From: Hallerella sp963629575 | GTDB lineage: Bacteria; Fibrobacterota; Fibrobacteria; Fibrobacterales; Fibrobacteraceae | Assembly: GCA_963629575.1 (NCBI GenBank) | Contig: CAVGIM010000043.1 | Location: 1-26,270 of the forward strand | DNA length: 26,270 nucleotides | Direction: 5' to 3' | Part shown: positions 1 through 7,993 of the stretch, piece after piece | Layout of the letters: each line of letters opens with the position of its first letter | Numbering within the stretch: position 1 is the first letter of the stretch | Program-made: the position numbers and the translations under genes | Notes under the pieces: model-generated | Told to the model about the DNA's origin: nothing | What the model saw: only the letters and a program-made list of their open reading frames with translations | Databases searched by the model: none

Positions 1-35
1 TTCGCAGACGTTTAGGTTCAAATGTAAAGCGGATC

Positions 36-78
36 GCTCTGCGTCTCTAAGCTCTAAGTTCTCTCAACTAAGCTCTGA
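36..78 (-). repeat. Intergenic repeat, copy 1 (left end)
   Basis: These 43 bases are the reverse complement, with one mismatch, of 26075-26117, and match 26230-26270 with small indels. The core in the minus-strand sense contains cagagcttag and aacttagagcttagag. It lies outside genes at the extreme left of the window. The family is unknown to me; it is a dispersed intergenic repeat that may have limited the assembly. Confidence 0.85.
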
Positions 79-90
79 AAATGCGTGGCG

Positions 91-119
91 TTGAAAATTT
101 TCGGATGTTTTTTTATTTT
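91..119 (+). promoter_or_regulatory. Putative sigma-70 promoter of the lipoprotein gene
   Basis: TTGAAA at 91-96 and TATTTT at 114-119 are separated by 17 bases and lie about 30 bases upstream of the ATG at 151. The match is reasonable, but the region is AT-rich, so chance similarity is possible. Confidence 0.4.
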
Positions 120-150
120 TGGGCATTATTTCGAAGAGGTATTGTTTCAT

Positions 151-993
151 ATGAAAAAAGTTTTGCTTCCGCTCGCTTCCGTGGCGATGATGCTCTCCTT
201 GGCTGGTTGTGACAAGTCCGGTACGGTTTCCGGTCAGGTTCTCGATGCCTTTACCGGCAAGCCTGTCGAAATGCCGACTGTCTGGATGGATTCGACGATT
301 TACGGTACGCAGTCCTCCAAGTACGCGTTCAAGGCCGAACTTGCGCAGGGAAAGTTCAAGTTCGAAGGCGTCCCGGTCGGAACGTATCTTATCAAGGCGC
401 GTCGCAGCAAGTATATCTTGGGCCAGCAGTCGTTTACCACGACCAACGAATCGCCGAATGCGGAAATTACGCTTTACGAATACAGCGACACGGTCTCTCC
501 GGGCATGTACATCCCGGGAGCGGACAGCGCGTCGAAAATCGCGAACAGCTGGGCCATCTTCTCGACGACTTGCAAGGAATCGGTCGCCGGGCTTCGCCTG
601 AGCTTTGAACAGGACCTGAAGGCTTCCGCTCCGAACCAGAAAAAGGAAAAGAAGTCCAAGAAGGACATCAAGATAAACAAGTTGCCCGATCCGAAGGTCG
701 TCGATGCCGCGCTCGACGTTCTTTACTGCAACCCGGGTTCCGTGACGACCGCCATCGAGGCCGCCACCTATCCGGCATCGACCGGAGCCGTTTCCGCCCA
801 CGCCGACTGCCAGGGCTTTGACGGTGACAAGAACGGCGTCTTCCCGGACGTTTCGAAGAAGACCGAACTCGCCGTGGCTTACAAGGCGGAAGGTCTCTTC
901 TCCATCAAGGGAACGCTTCCGAAGGGAAAGCAGTTTATCGTCATTTCGAAGGACGGCAAGACTATCCAGTCTTACTATGTCGAAGTGAAGTAG
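151..993 (+). CDS. Lipoprotein with a carboxypeptidase-regulatory-like (CnaB-type) beta domain
   Basis: The 280-residue protein starts at the ATG at 151, which is preceded by GAAGAGG. An in-frame ATG at 85 would add 22 residues ahead of the signal peptide, so it was not used. Residues 1-20 form a lipoprotein signal peptide (MKKVLL, hydrophobic stretch, lipobox LAGC), so the protein is probably lipidated and anchored in an envelope membrane. The next ~80 residues (GTVSGQVLDAFTGKPVEM, later FEGVPVGTYLIKA) have the form of a carboxypeptidase regulatory-like or CnaB-type beta-sandwich. A lysine-rich stretch (QKKEKKSKKD) lies near residue 170. The rest is not recognised and no enzyme motif is seen. 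It is followed by a terminator, so it is probably monocistronic. The exact function is unknown. Confidence 0.85.
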   Translation: MKKVLLPLASVAMMLSLAGCDKSGTVSGQVLDAFTGKPVEMPTVWMDSTIYGTQSSKYAFKAELAQGKFKFEGVPVGTYLIKARRSKYILGQQSFTTTNESPNAEITLYEYSDTVSPGMYIPGADSASKIANSWAIFSTTCKESVAGLRLSFEQDLKASAPNQKKEKKSKKDIKINKLPDPKVVDAALDVLYCNPGSVTTAIEAATYPASTGAVSAHADCQGFDGDKNGVFPDVSKKTELAVAYKAEGLFSIKGTLPKGKQFIVISKDGKTIQSYYVEVK

Positions 994-1017
994 TTTCCGG
1001 TTGGGAACAAAAACATG

Positions 1018-1049
1018 AAAACCTGCGGGCGTCGCTTGCGGGTTTTTTA
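1018..1049 (+). terminator. Rho-independent terminator after the lipoprotein gene
   Basis: AAAACCTGC pairs with GCGGGTTTT around a GC-rich loop, and six T residues follow. It begins about 25 bases after the stop codon at 993. Confidence 0.8.
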
Positions 1050-1051
1050 TC

Positions 1052-1182
1052 TTTAGAGGACCTCTGAAAATTACTTTGGTCAAGAAAACTTGCGCGAGAC
1101 CAGGCGATGGCAAAAATGATGGACCAGCGCGAAGCGTCTCGGCCAAATTTTTGAAAATGGAATTTTTAGAGGCGACCTTTAA
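1052..1182. repeat. Candidate short repeat element (MITE-like)
   Basis: The stretch is bounded by TTTAGAGGACCTCTGAAAATT (1052-1072) and an imperfect inverted match at 1161-1182 (AATTTTTAGAGGCGACCTTT). The same ends also share TTTAGAGG as a direct repeat, so orientation is ambiguous. The interior holds a 27-codon open stretch on the plus strand ending at the TGA at about 1155, with no convincing start or RBS. No transposase is present. Only one copy is in this window, so its repeat nature is an inference. Confidence 0.35.
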
Positions 1183-1209
1183 TCATCCAGGTAATTTCTA
1201 GAGGTTCCT

Positions 1210-3708
1210 ATGAAAAAGCAAGACAAGATTCCCTTATCGATTTCCCGCAAGGAAGGCTGGTGCATCTTCTTGACTTTGCTTGTTCTTGTCGGCGCGTTCT
1301 TCCTGTTTGACAACATCTCCGTTGCCTATGCGCGCTCCTGGGACATTCGCTTTGGATACTATGCCGTTCTCTTGACATTCCTTGTCCTCTTGGCTGGGCT
1401 TGTTGTCAATTTCAGGGAAATCGTCTCGCGGGTTCGGGAACATCTCCCGTCGGGGAAGAGCCTTGTCCTTCTTGCGTGTCTTCTAGGCTTCTTTTCGCTC
1501 TTCTCGTTTCATCACATCGAAAATTCGCATCGGGTGCTTTCGGACGAAACCAGCTGGGAGTCGATGGGGCTTCAGATGTATTTTGAACGTTCGGGCGGAA
1601 TCTGCAACGAAGGTGTCTGGACCGACGGGAAGCTGGACTGCAAGGTCGAGGTGAACAATTTCAAGGGAAAGACGCTGGGCTTTGTCCATTCTCTCGCGTA
1701 TCGCCTGGGAGAACCAAATCGCGATACGGCTCTCCGGGTGAATTTCCCCTTTTACCTGGCGAGCCTCGTCGCGTTTTTTTTCGCCCTTTCCATCTGGTTT
1801 AAAAGCGACCTGGCTGCCCTTGCCGCGACCGCGTTCCTCGGTGGAATGCCGATATACCTGATGCAGGCGAGGTCCGCTTCGACGGAAGTTCTGTACATCG
1901 CCATCTTTGCCGTCCTCGTCGCCTGGTATGCGCTAGTGCCTCCGAAAGAAGTGAAGTGGAAGCACTTTCTTTTGACCGTTCCGCTTCTCGGACTCTTTTC
2001 GGGAACGCGGCAGGAAACCGTCTTCGCCTTTATCCCGTTTGCGCTGTATTACTTCCGCTATTTCCGCGGCGAATTCTATCGGCTTCCGCTGTTTGTCCTT
2101 TCGGTCATCGCGGTGAGCTGGCCTGCGGTGAACACGATGGCGGCCTATCGCGGCTACGATTTCCAGGGTGGAAACCACGCGGCGCATTCCCTCGGAAATT
2201 TCGTCTTCAACTTTCGGACGGACCTTCTCGCGATGCTCAACCTGGGGAAGGACGCTTCGCACGGGGGAATTCTCGAAAACCCGTTTTACACGACGTTTAC
2301 CGTTCTCCTCCTGCTTTCGACGGGATGGCTTCTGTATCGGATGATTTTCAGGAAGCGTTACCGTCGCGGATTTGTACTGGGATTTTTCTTTTGTTTCCAG
2401 ATTTTCGTCATCCTGCTGAATGTTTCGGGAACTTTCGAAATCGACATTAACCAGAGATACGTCCTGGTCGCCCTTCCGCTGTTCGCGCTTATCATGGCCC
2501 TGGGAGTGAAGGATTTTCTGGAAACGTGCCGTCTCGATGCCAAGCGGGCTTCGGCAGTCACCCTGATTCTCGCCTTTCTTCTTTCTGTCGGGCTTGCCCT
2601 CTGGCACGCTTCGAGTTTCGACGCGAACATGCTCTACTACCGGAACAAGCTTTTGGGAGAGGAAAACTACCTGAACGCAAGGCTCAGGGATTTTCCCGAA
2701 AATTCCATTTTCATCTACGCCCGGCCTTGGCAGATGCTCGCCTCGGGGCATTCGAGCTTTAGCGAACGGACTTTCATGAACTGGACGACAGACGACTTTG
2801 CGAAATACCAGAATCTGAGTGGCGGACACATCTACCTTGTTCGAGGGCAGGACGGCTATGGGAAGGTAAACCGGGAATCTCGCGTGGTCGGGTTCAAGAC
2901 GACGGACCAGGTCAATTCGATCCTTGACGGGTATCGCGTGGAAAAGGTTCTCTCGGAGAACCGTCTTTTCGGCTACCCGCTGACGATTCACCGCATCGCT
3001 TCGAAGCATGGACTTTCTCTCTACGCGCAGGGAATCTCTGTCGGCGAACTCTCGAACGGTCGCTTTGTCGTGACGAAGAGCTTTGACGAATCCGTCGCAT
3101 ACGACCTATTTCGAGGCGATTCCCTGACCTTGCACGGTGTCATCGAAAATTCGACGGATTCCGTCTCTGTCCAGGAAATCTCGGAGGGACTTTTCCGATA
3201 CCGCTTCGATTTCTATGTGCCGGACGATACGGTACGCATCTTGCGCGACGTGTTTGTCGCTGGAGAATCGGTTCGGCTGCTCTCCCTCTTGCCTTTTGCG
3301 AGCGCTTCGCAGGACTGGGGAAATCCGGAACGGAACGAAAGCGTGGAGCATCACACGCTGCGACTAGGCGGCGAGCCTTATCGCTACGGAATCGGTTCCC
3401 ATGCGAATTCTTCGATAGTCATCGACCTTTGCGCCGACGGAAAGTGCTCTTTCGGCAAGTTGGAAGGGCGTTTCCATGCGGTTGTCGGACTGGACGACGA
3501 GAGCGCTTGCGGCGATGGCGCCTCGTTCTCCCTCTTTTCGGACGGCAAGGAACTGTGGCGGTCGAAGCGTCTGTATGCCGGTGATACCTCGATTGTTCTT
3601 GTTCAAATTCCTCCTTCGCGCACGCTCGACCTTCGCGTAGAAAAAGGCGAAAACATGGACTGCGACCACGGGGACTGGGCTAACGCCTGGATTTCGGACG
3701 CCAAATGA
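1210..3708 (+). CDS. GT-C type polytopic membrane glycosyltransferase with C-terminal NPCBM domain
   Basis: The 832-residue protein starts at the ATG after TAGAGGTTCCT. Residues about 15-480 contain roughly a dozen hydrophobic membrane segments (for example near 18-36, 48-68, 84-103). The first long loop holds SDETSW with D112-E113, the position of the acidic DE pair of GT-C (PMT/ArnT/GT39) enzymes that use lipid-linked sugars. After the membrane part come ~340 soluble residues, probably outside the cytoplasm. The last ~130 have the NPCBM pattern: YGIGSHANS, GRFHAVVGLDDE, FSLFSDGKELW, DHGDWANAW. NPCBM is a carbohydrate-binding module usually found on glycoside hydrolases, so this fusion is unusual. 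It overlaps the next gene (ATGA), a second glycosyltransferase, suggesting a shared envelope or exopolysaccharide role. Donor and acceptor are unknown. Confidence 0.8.
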   Translation: MKKQDKIPLSISRKEGWCIFLTLLVLVGAFFLFDNISVAYARSWDIRFGYYAVLLTFLVLLAGLVVNFREIVSRVREHLPSGKSLVLLACLLGFFSLFSFHHIENSHRVLSDETSWESMGLQMYFERSGGICNEGVWTDGKLDCKVEVNNFKGKTLGFVHSLAYRLGEPNRDTALRVNFPFYLASLVAFFFALSIWFKSDLAALAATAFLGGMPIYLMQARSASTEVLYIAIFAVLVAWYALVPPKEVKWKHFLLTVPLLGLFSGTRQETVFAFIPFALYYFRYFRGEFYRLPLFVLSVIAVSWPAVNTMAAYRGYDFQGGNHAAHSLGNFVFNFRTDLLAMLNLGKDASHGGILENPFYTTFTVLLLLSTGWLLYRMIFRKRYRRGFVLGFFFCFQIFVILLNVSGTFEIDINQRYVLVALPLFALIMALGVKDFLETCRLDAKRASAVTLILAFLLSVGLALWHASSFDANMLYYRNKLLGEENYLNARLRDFPENSIFIYARPWQMLASGHSSFSERTFMNWTTDDFAKYQNLSGGHIYLVRGQDGYGKVNRESRVVGFKTTDQVNSILDGYRVEKVLSENRLFGYPLTIHRIASKHGLSLYAQGISVGELSNGRFVVTKSFDESVAYDLFRGDSLTLHGVIENSTDSVSVQEISEGLFRYRFDFYVPDDTVRILRDVFVAGESVRLLSLLPFASASQDWGNPERNESVEHHTLRLGGEPYRYGIGSHANSSIVIDLCADGKCSFGKLEGRFHAVVGLDDESACGDGASFSLFSDGKELWRSKRLYAGDTSIVLVQIPPSRTLDLRVEKGENMDCDHGDWANAWISDAK

Positions 3709-4733
3709 AGATACTGGTCGCTCCGCTTGACTGGGGGCTGGGACACGCGACGCGAACGATTCCGCTTATTCGCAAGTTCCTTTTGCAGGGTGCCGAAGTC
3801 GATTTGGCGGTTTCGGGGAAAATGTCCGCTCTCTACCGGGGAGAATTTCCCGATTTGACACAACTCGAGATACCGGGCTATGGAATTCGCTACCCGAAGC
3901 GCGGTTTCGAAATGCCTTTCTGGCTGCTTGCCAATTATCGGCGCATCGCGAGGGTGATCCGGGGCGAACACGAGATAGCGGAACGCCTTGTCAGGGAACG
4001 CGGATACGACGTCATTCTTTCGGACAATCGCTTTGGCTTCTATGCGGCTGGCGCGAAGAATATCTACATGACGCACCAGCTGCGCATCGCCTTTCCGGGA
4101 CCGTTTTCCGCGTTGGAAGGGCTTGGGGTCGCTTGGCACAGGCGAAGAATGCAGGCTTTTGACGAAATCTGGGTGCCCGACTATGCGGAAGCCCCCGGCC
4201 TTGCGGGAAAGCTTTCGCATGTCCGCTACCCGGAATGCTTTGCGAAAAAAGTGAAGTTCATCGGACCGCAATCGCGCTTTGCGAAGGAATGTCTTCTCCG
4301 TCCCATTGCGGAACGCCCGGAAAGGGAATTTGACCTCCTGGCTATCCTTTCGGGACCCGAACCGATGCGGACTTCGTTCGAAAATCTCGTGCTGCAAGCC
4401 TTTGCGAAGATTCCCGGAAAACATGCGGTTGTCCGCGGGCTTCCGGGCGAGAGCGAACTTCCGATAGCTCCGCCGAACGTGACGCTTTTCAACCACCTGG
4501 AAACGGGCGTGCTTGCGAAAACCGTGAAAAGCGCAAAAGGAATCGTTTCGCGTCCGGGATACAGCACCGTGATGGATTTGGAATGTCTCGGCGCGAAATG
4601 TATATTTGTTCCTACGCCCGGACAGACGGAACAGGTTTATCTGGGACATGTCCTGCAAAAAAGCGGCGTCGCGAAGCTGCTTTTGCAAAAGGACTTCTCG
4701 GCCAAGAAACTCAGGGAGACCCTTGAAAGATGA
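3705..4733 (+). CDS. MurG-like glycosyltransferase (GT-B fold, family 28-like)
   Basis: This 342-residue soluble protein has the GT-B layout. The N-terminal half starts MKILVAPLDWGLGHATR, a glycine-rich acceptor-side loop like that of MurG and related UDP-sugar transferases. The C-terminal half has LSGPEPMR, SRPGYSTVMDLECLGAKCIFVPT and PGQTEQ, which fits the nucleotide-sugar binding region of family 28 C-terminal domains. It is not MurG itself, because the typical MurG signatures are absent and there are no cell-wall neighbours. The start codon overlaps the stop of the membrane glycosyltransferase gene by four bases, and the end overlaps the next gene, so the genes are probably translationally coupled. 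Cytoplasmic or membrane-peripheral. The substrate is unknown. Confidence 0.8.
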   Translation: MKILVAPLDWGLGHATRTIPLIRKFLLQGAEVDLAVSGKMSALYRGEFPDLTQLEIPGYGIRYPKRGFEMPFWLLANYRRIARVIRGEHEIAERLVRERGYDVILSDNRFGFYAAGAKNIYMTHQLRIAFPGPFSALEGLGVAWHRRRMQAFDEIWVPDYAEAPGLAGKLSHVRYPECFAKKVKFIGPQSRFAKECLLRPIAERPEREFDLLAILSGPEPMRTSFENLVLQAFAKIPGKHAVVRGLPGESELPIAPPNVTLFNHLETGVLAKTVKSAKGIVSRPGYSTVMDLECLGAKCIFVPTPGQTEQVYLGHVLQKSGVAKLLLQKDFSAKKLRETLER

Positions 4734-5425
4734 AACCGTTTACCATCGCATTTCCTCTTCCCGTTTCCAAGGAAGACGCTCCAAAATTTCTTCTGGAAAA
4801 ATTGAACTTCGACTTAAGCAAAAAGCAGATGATGTTTCCCGGCTCCTCGATTTTTTTCGAACCGATTTTGCAGGGGGCTGTCGCAGGGCTCGAAGCGATT
4901 TTTTCGGAACACTTTGCGCTTTCCGCCGAAGAAAAAACGGCAATCGCGGCGCACAAGTCGCTTTTCTTCTTGCGGTTTCATGTCAAGACGGATGCGGATC
5001 TGGAATCGTTCCTGAACGTCGCGAAAAAGATTCTGGATGCGGGAGCCTTGGGTGTCTATATTGAAAATTCGGGGTGCGCCTGGAGCAAAAAGTCTTTTGA
5101 AGATCTGGCAAGCGGCGATGTTCCGCTCGAAGCGTTCCTCAACTTTGTCGAAACGTCCGACTCGATATTCACCCTGGGAATGGAACCTTTTAACGCGCCG
5201 GACCTTTGCATTGCGACAAAAAATGACAAACTCGATCTGCGGGCCGTTCTGGTTTCTGCCGCGGATTCCATTGTCTCGGACGGTGCGGATTTTTCCTCGG
5301 GCGCAAAATGGAAAGACGATAGCGATAACGAATTCGAATTCCGAAGCGAATCCAAACCGCCGTTCGCCAAGAACGCTCCCGAATGGAACGCCCAGGGCTA
5401 TGCAAGGCTTGTCAAAAGGAGGTAA
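4730..5425 (+). CDS. Unrecognised conserved-looking protein, 231 residues
   Basis: The ATG at 4730 overlaps the upstream stop codon (ATGA). There is no signal peptide or membrane segment, so the protein is probably cytoplasmic. Visible landmarks are AAHKSLFFLRF near residue 75, GALGVYIENSGCAW near residue 105 and a charged C-terminal part. The middle part vaguely recalls DUF4261-type proteins, but I cannot confirm this and assign no function. It sits inside the operon between the glycosyltransferase and the pRiA4b-like gene, and ends two bases before the start codon of the latter, within its strong Shine-Dalgarno sequence. The operon position and lack of stops in a 231-codon frame support it being real. 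Confidence 0.7.
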   Translation: MKPFTIAFPLPVSKEDAPKFLLEKLNFDLSKKQMMFPGSSIFFEPILQGAVAGLEAIFSEHFALSAEEKTAIAAHKSLFFLRFHVKTDADLESFLNVAKKILDAGALGVYIENSGCAWSKKSFEDLASGDVPLEAFLNFVETSDSIFTLGMEPFNAPDLCIATKNDKLDLRAVLVSAADSIVSDGADFSSGAKWKDDSDNEFEFRSESKPPFAKNAPEWNAQGYARLVKRR

Positions 5426-5426
5426 C

Positions 5427-6005
5427 ATGTCCAAGAAGTTCGTTTTCAAAATCCAGTTGAAAAACGTGTCGAAGCCGCCGGTATGGAGGCGTGTCGAGGT
5501 TCCTTGCGGCATTTCGTTCAAGGAATTTAGCGATGTCATCCTCCAGTCGATGGGTTGGGCAGGCGGACATCTGTGGGAATTCTCGGAAAAGACTTTCCGC
5601 GGCGTGCCCATCGCGATTCCTCACGAAGACGACATGTTCGAAGCGATCGATGCCCGCAAAAGGAAGCTCAGGCAGGTCTTCAAGACGCCTGGCCAGAAGA
5701 TGATGTATGTCTATGACTTTGGCGACACGTGGGAACACCGGATAGAACTCGAAGAGGTGATAGACAGTCGCGAACAGGGAAGCTTTATCCGCGCCGCCAA
5801 GGGAAAATGCCCTCCGGAAAACTGCGGCGGCCCATACGGTTACTTGAATTTGAAAGAGACTTTGAACGATCCGAAATCCCCGGATTACGCCGAGATGCTG
5901 GAAAGGCTTGGCTTGGAAGATGGCAAGGAATGGGACGCGACCGACGCGGGCGTGGATCCCGGAGAGCCTGTGGGTACCGAGGATTTCGACGAGTTCTTCT
6001 CCTAG
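5427..6005 (+). CDS. Plasmid pRiA4b ORF-3-like family protein
   Basis: The 192-residue protein starts at the ATG at 5427, preceded by a strong Shine-Dalgarno sequence (AAAAGGAGGTAAC). It has the family pattern of pRiA4b ORF-3-like proteins (PF07929): an N-terminal KIQLKNVSKPPVWRRVEVP strand region, then FSDVILQSMGW, HLWEF, MMYVYDFGDTWEHRIELE, then CPPENCGGPYGY with a CxxxxCGG element. The biochemical role of this family is not established, although members occur on plasmids and chromosomes alike. It is the last gene of the operon starting at 1210, and its link to glycosylation is unclear. It is followed by a short inverted repeat and a convergent gene. Confidence 0.85.
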   Translation: MSKKFVFKIQLKNVSKPPVWRRVEVPCGISFKEFSDVILQSMGWAGGHLWEFSEKTFRGVPIAIPHEDDMFEAIDARKRKLRQVFKTPGQKMMYVYDFGDTWEHRIELEEVIDSREQGSFIRAAKGKCPPENCGGPYGYLNLKETLNDPKSPDYAEMLERLGLEDGKEWDATDAGVDPGEPVGTEDFDEFFS

Positions 6006-6034
6006 AGGAAAAGCCGCCTGGATTGACTTTTCCT
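6006..6034. terminator. Inverted repeat between convergent genes, possible weak terminator
   Basis: AGGAAAAG (6006-6013) and CTTTTCCT (6027-6034) form a perfect 8-bp stem around 13 bases, directly after the stop at 6005 and before the convergent gene ending at 6067. It lacks a proper U-tract in either direction, so termination efficiency is doubtful. Confidence 0.4.
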
Positions 6035-6066
6035 GTCGCTTGTCGCTGTTTGCCAGAGCGTAAGCC

Positions 6067-6771
6067 CTATTCCGGTACCGCGGTCGCGAGCATTTGCGCA
6101 ATATCTTCCGGGTTGGAATTTTGGAGCAGAGCCTGGTTCATTTCGATTTCGAAACCGAGATATTTCGCCTGGGGAAAAATCTTGCGGAGCGCGGTCGCGT
6201 GGCCGTCCGTTTTTCCGAGGTAGGGATAGTTGAACCGGATGCGGAGTTCCGGCGCGTAGCTTTTTAGGCTTTCGCGGAATCTTCGCGCCAGTTTCGCTTC
6301 CGCGCTTCTCGCCGGGTCGTAGAGAATTCCCAAGTCCGCGTTGCGGACTTTTCCGTTTAACTCCGGTGTAAAGCTGTGAATCGAAAGATGCAGAATCCGG
6401 GCGGCGTTATTCCTTTCGAGCTTGCGCTTTGCCGCTTCGAGAAAAGCGGCGCGATAGCCGCTGAAGTAACCTTCCAGAAACTTTCTTTCGGTCTCGGAAA
6501 CGGTTCCCGTGTATTCGGAATAGCGGTGGTTTCTGTCGCAGTTCCGGTTCAAGTCGATAGCGAGTCGCGTGTAGGCGCCCTGGATGGCGTAGTCGGGATG
6601 GAGAATCTTGGCGAGTTCCCAAAAGACATCCGCCGCGCCGATGTCGTATGCCCGATGCGTCTTGAGGACTTTTTGGGCGGCGCGCCCCTCGAAATATCGA
6701 AAGAGAAATTCCGGAACCGCGTTCGAAGCGTGTTCGCAGCTGAGAAAGACGGAAAATTCGCGCTTAGACAT
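6067..6771 (-). CDS. N-formylglutamate amidohydrolase-like protein
   Basis: The 234-residue protein starts at the ATG at 6771 (MSKREFSVFLSCEHASN); an upstream in-frame ATG at 6873 would overlap the previous gene by ~100 bases and was not used. The start overlaps the end of the GCS2 gene by eight bases. The motifs SCEHASNAVP, THRAYDIGAAD, YTRLAIDLNR and LHLSIHSFTPELNG match the N-formylglutamate amidohydrolase family (HutG-like, PF05013), whose classical reaction frees glutamate and formate in histidine breakdown. No other hut gene is present. The company of two carboxylate-amine ligases and a cysteine peptidase instead suggests it cleaves an amide made or handled by this cluster. It is the last gene of the minus-strand run starting at dnaK. 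Confidence 0.85.
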   Translation of the reverse strand: MSKREFSVFLSCEHASNAVPEFLFRYFEGRAAQKVLKTHRAYDIGAADVFWELAKILHPDYAIQGAYTRLAIDLNRNCDRNHRYSEYTGTVSETERKFLEGYFSGYRAAFLEAAKRKLERNNAARILHLSIHSFTPELNGKVRNADLGILYDPARSAEAKLARRFRESLKSYAPELRIRFNYPYLGKTDGHATALRKIFPQAKYLGFEIEMNQALLQNSNPEDIAQMLATAVPE

Positions 6772-7993
6772 AGAGCGTGTTTTCCGCAAGCGACCGGGCG
6801 AGCCTTGCGTATTCGCGGACAAGGTCTTCCCTAGACGGCGCCACGCCAAGCCTTTGGAAAAGGGCGTTCGCAAGCGTTCCGCGCTCGAGAATCCGTTCGA
6901 GAACTTTCCTTGATTTTTCGGAAACGTTTTCGCGGACCTTGGCGAAAATTTCCTTTAGCAAGTCCGAGGCCCGCATGGAGGGCGCGTCGATACCGAACAG
7001 CCGAAGATAATCCGCATCGTCGATGACAGCGCCTTCGGCATCCTTCACGGTCGCAAGGAGAATTTTTGCCAGACGGTCCGTATCGAACGCGCGCTGCGCT
7101 GCCTGGGAGGCAAAAATTCCGCCCGCAAGGGCCTTGAGAATCGCGACTTCAAATTCCGCAATGGCGACGTCCGCCTTGGGGCATTCCTGGATATCGACCA
7201 GCCGGATTTCCATCGCGCCGCGGTCAAAGCGCGCAATGGCTCCGCGGCTGTTCAGGAAAAAGTGGTTCAGGAGTTTTTCCCTGTCAAATGGCGCAATGTC
7301 CTTTTCGATTTTTTCGAAGATGAACCGGTTGTAGTCCGCCTCGGTAAAGACCGCCTCGGGGATGACCTTGCCCGTAATGCTCGGAATCTTTTCCTGGTTG
7401 TGGCGGTAGGTTTCGATGCGGGCGTCCTTGAAGCCCGTAAACCGCGAATCGAGATAGGGGCTCGAAGCGGCGACCGCCGGAATCAGCGGAAGGAGCAGGC
7501 GGATTCCCGCGTGGAGCGTTCCGAATTCCTCGTCTCCGGAAAAGGAAATGTTCAGGTGCGTCGATTGGAGGTTCGCCCAGCCGTGGCCGCGGCAATCGAA
7601 AATGCGGTTGTAGGCTTCGTAGATTTCGTTGCAGTCGTATGGCCAGAGAACCGTTTCCGTCATCGGATCCATGAACGGGTGCGCCGCGGACGGGAGAAGC
7701 TCTCCGCCGACAGAAGAAAGCTTTTCGTTTGCGGAAAGGACTTCCCGGTGAAAGATCTCGTCCCACCCGGCGAGCGATCGGGCGGGTTCCGCGCACTTGA
7801 ATTCCAGGACATGCGAAACGAGTTCGTTCGAAAGCCCGACCGGCCCGTGTTCGATATCCGAAAGGTTCTCTCCGTTTTCGTCCTTGCCGAGAACCGCATC
7901 GACTTTGGGAAGAACCTTTTTCGAATCCTTGGAGACTATCATGTATTCGAGCTCGAGCCCGAAGCGTTCAAAAATGTGCCAGGGTGATTTCAT
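6764..7993 (-). CDS. GCS2-type carboxylate-amine ligase (glutamate-cysteine ligase-like)
   Basis: The 409-residue protein starts at the ATG at 7993, whose ATGA overlaps the stop of the ATP-grasp gene. The longer open frame upstream (to 8278) lies inside that gene and is not coding. The N-terminus FERFGLELEYMIV carries the G-x-E-x-E signature of the glutamine-synthetase-like fold of GCS2 ligases. Further support comes from GHGWANLQSTHLNISF, AVAASSPYLDSRFTGF, ARIETYRHNQ and GAMEIRLVDIQECP. Known members join glutamate or another carboxylate to an amine using ATP; the amine here is unknown. No glutathione synthetase is beside it, so true glutathione synthesis is only one option. It is best read as one step of the four-gene amidoligase cluster. 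Confidence 0.85.
   Translation of the reverse strand: MKSPWHIFERFGLELEYMIVSKDSKKVLPKVDAVLGKDENGENLSDIEHGPVGLSNELVSHVLEFKCAEPARSLAGWDEIFHREVLSANEKLSSVGGELLPSAAHPFMDPMTETVLWPYDCNEIYEAYNRIFDCRGHGWANLQSTHLNISFSGDEEFGTLHAGIRLLLPLIPAVAASSPYLDSRFTGFKDARIETYRHNQEKIPSITGKVIPEAVFTEADYNRFIFEKIEKDIAPFDREKLLNHFFLNSRGAIARFDRGAMEIRLVDIQECPKADVAIAEFEVAILKALAGGIFASQAAQRAFDTDRLAKILLATVKDAEGAVIDDADYLRLFGIDAPSMRASDLLKEIFAKVRENVSEKSRKVLERILERGTLANALFQRLGVAPSREDLVREYARLARSLAENTLYV

Noticed and set aside
144..159. TGTTTCATATGAAAAA near the lipoprotein start, similar to the heat-shock palindrome
   Set aside because: The spacing is two instead of three, one arm is imperfect, it overlaps the start codon, and no -24/-12 promoter follows.
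64..1146. 360-codon open frame opposite the lipoprotein gene
   Set aside because: It spans the terminator, the repeat and the promoter, and the plus-strand lipoprotein with its lipobox is clearly the real gene.
7962..7976. A weak -24/-12 like string (TGGCACATTTTTGAA) on the minus strand
   Set aside because: It lacks the required GC at -12 and lies inside the GCS2 gene just after its start codon, with no palindrome upstream.
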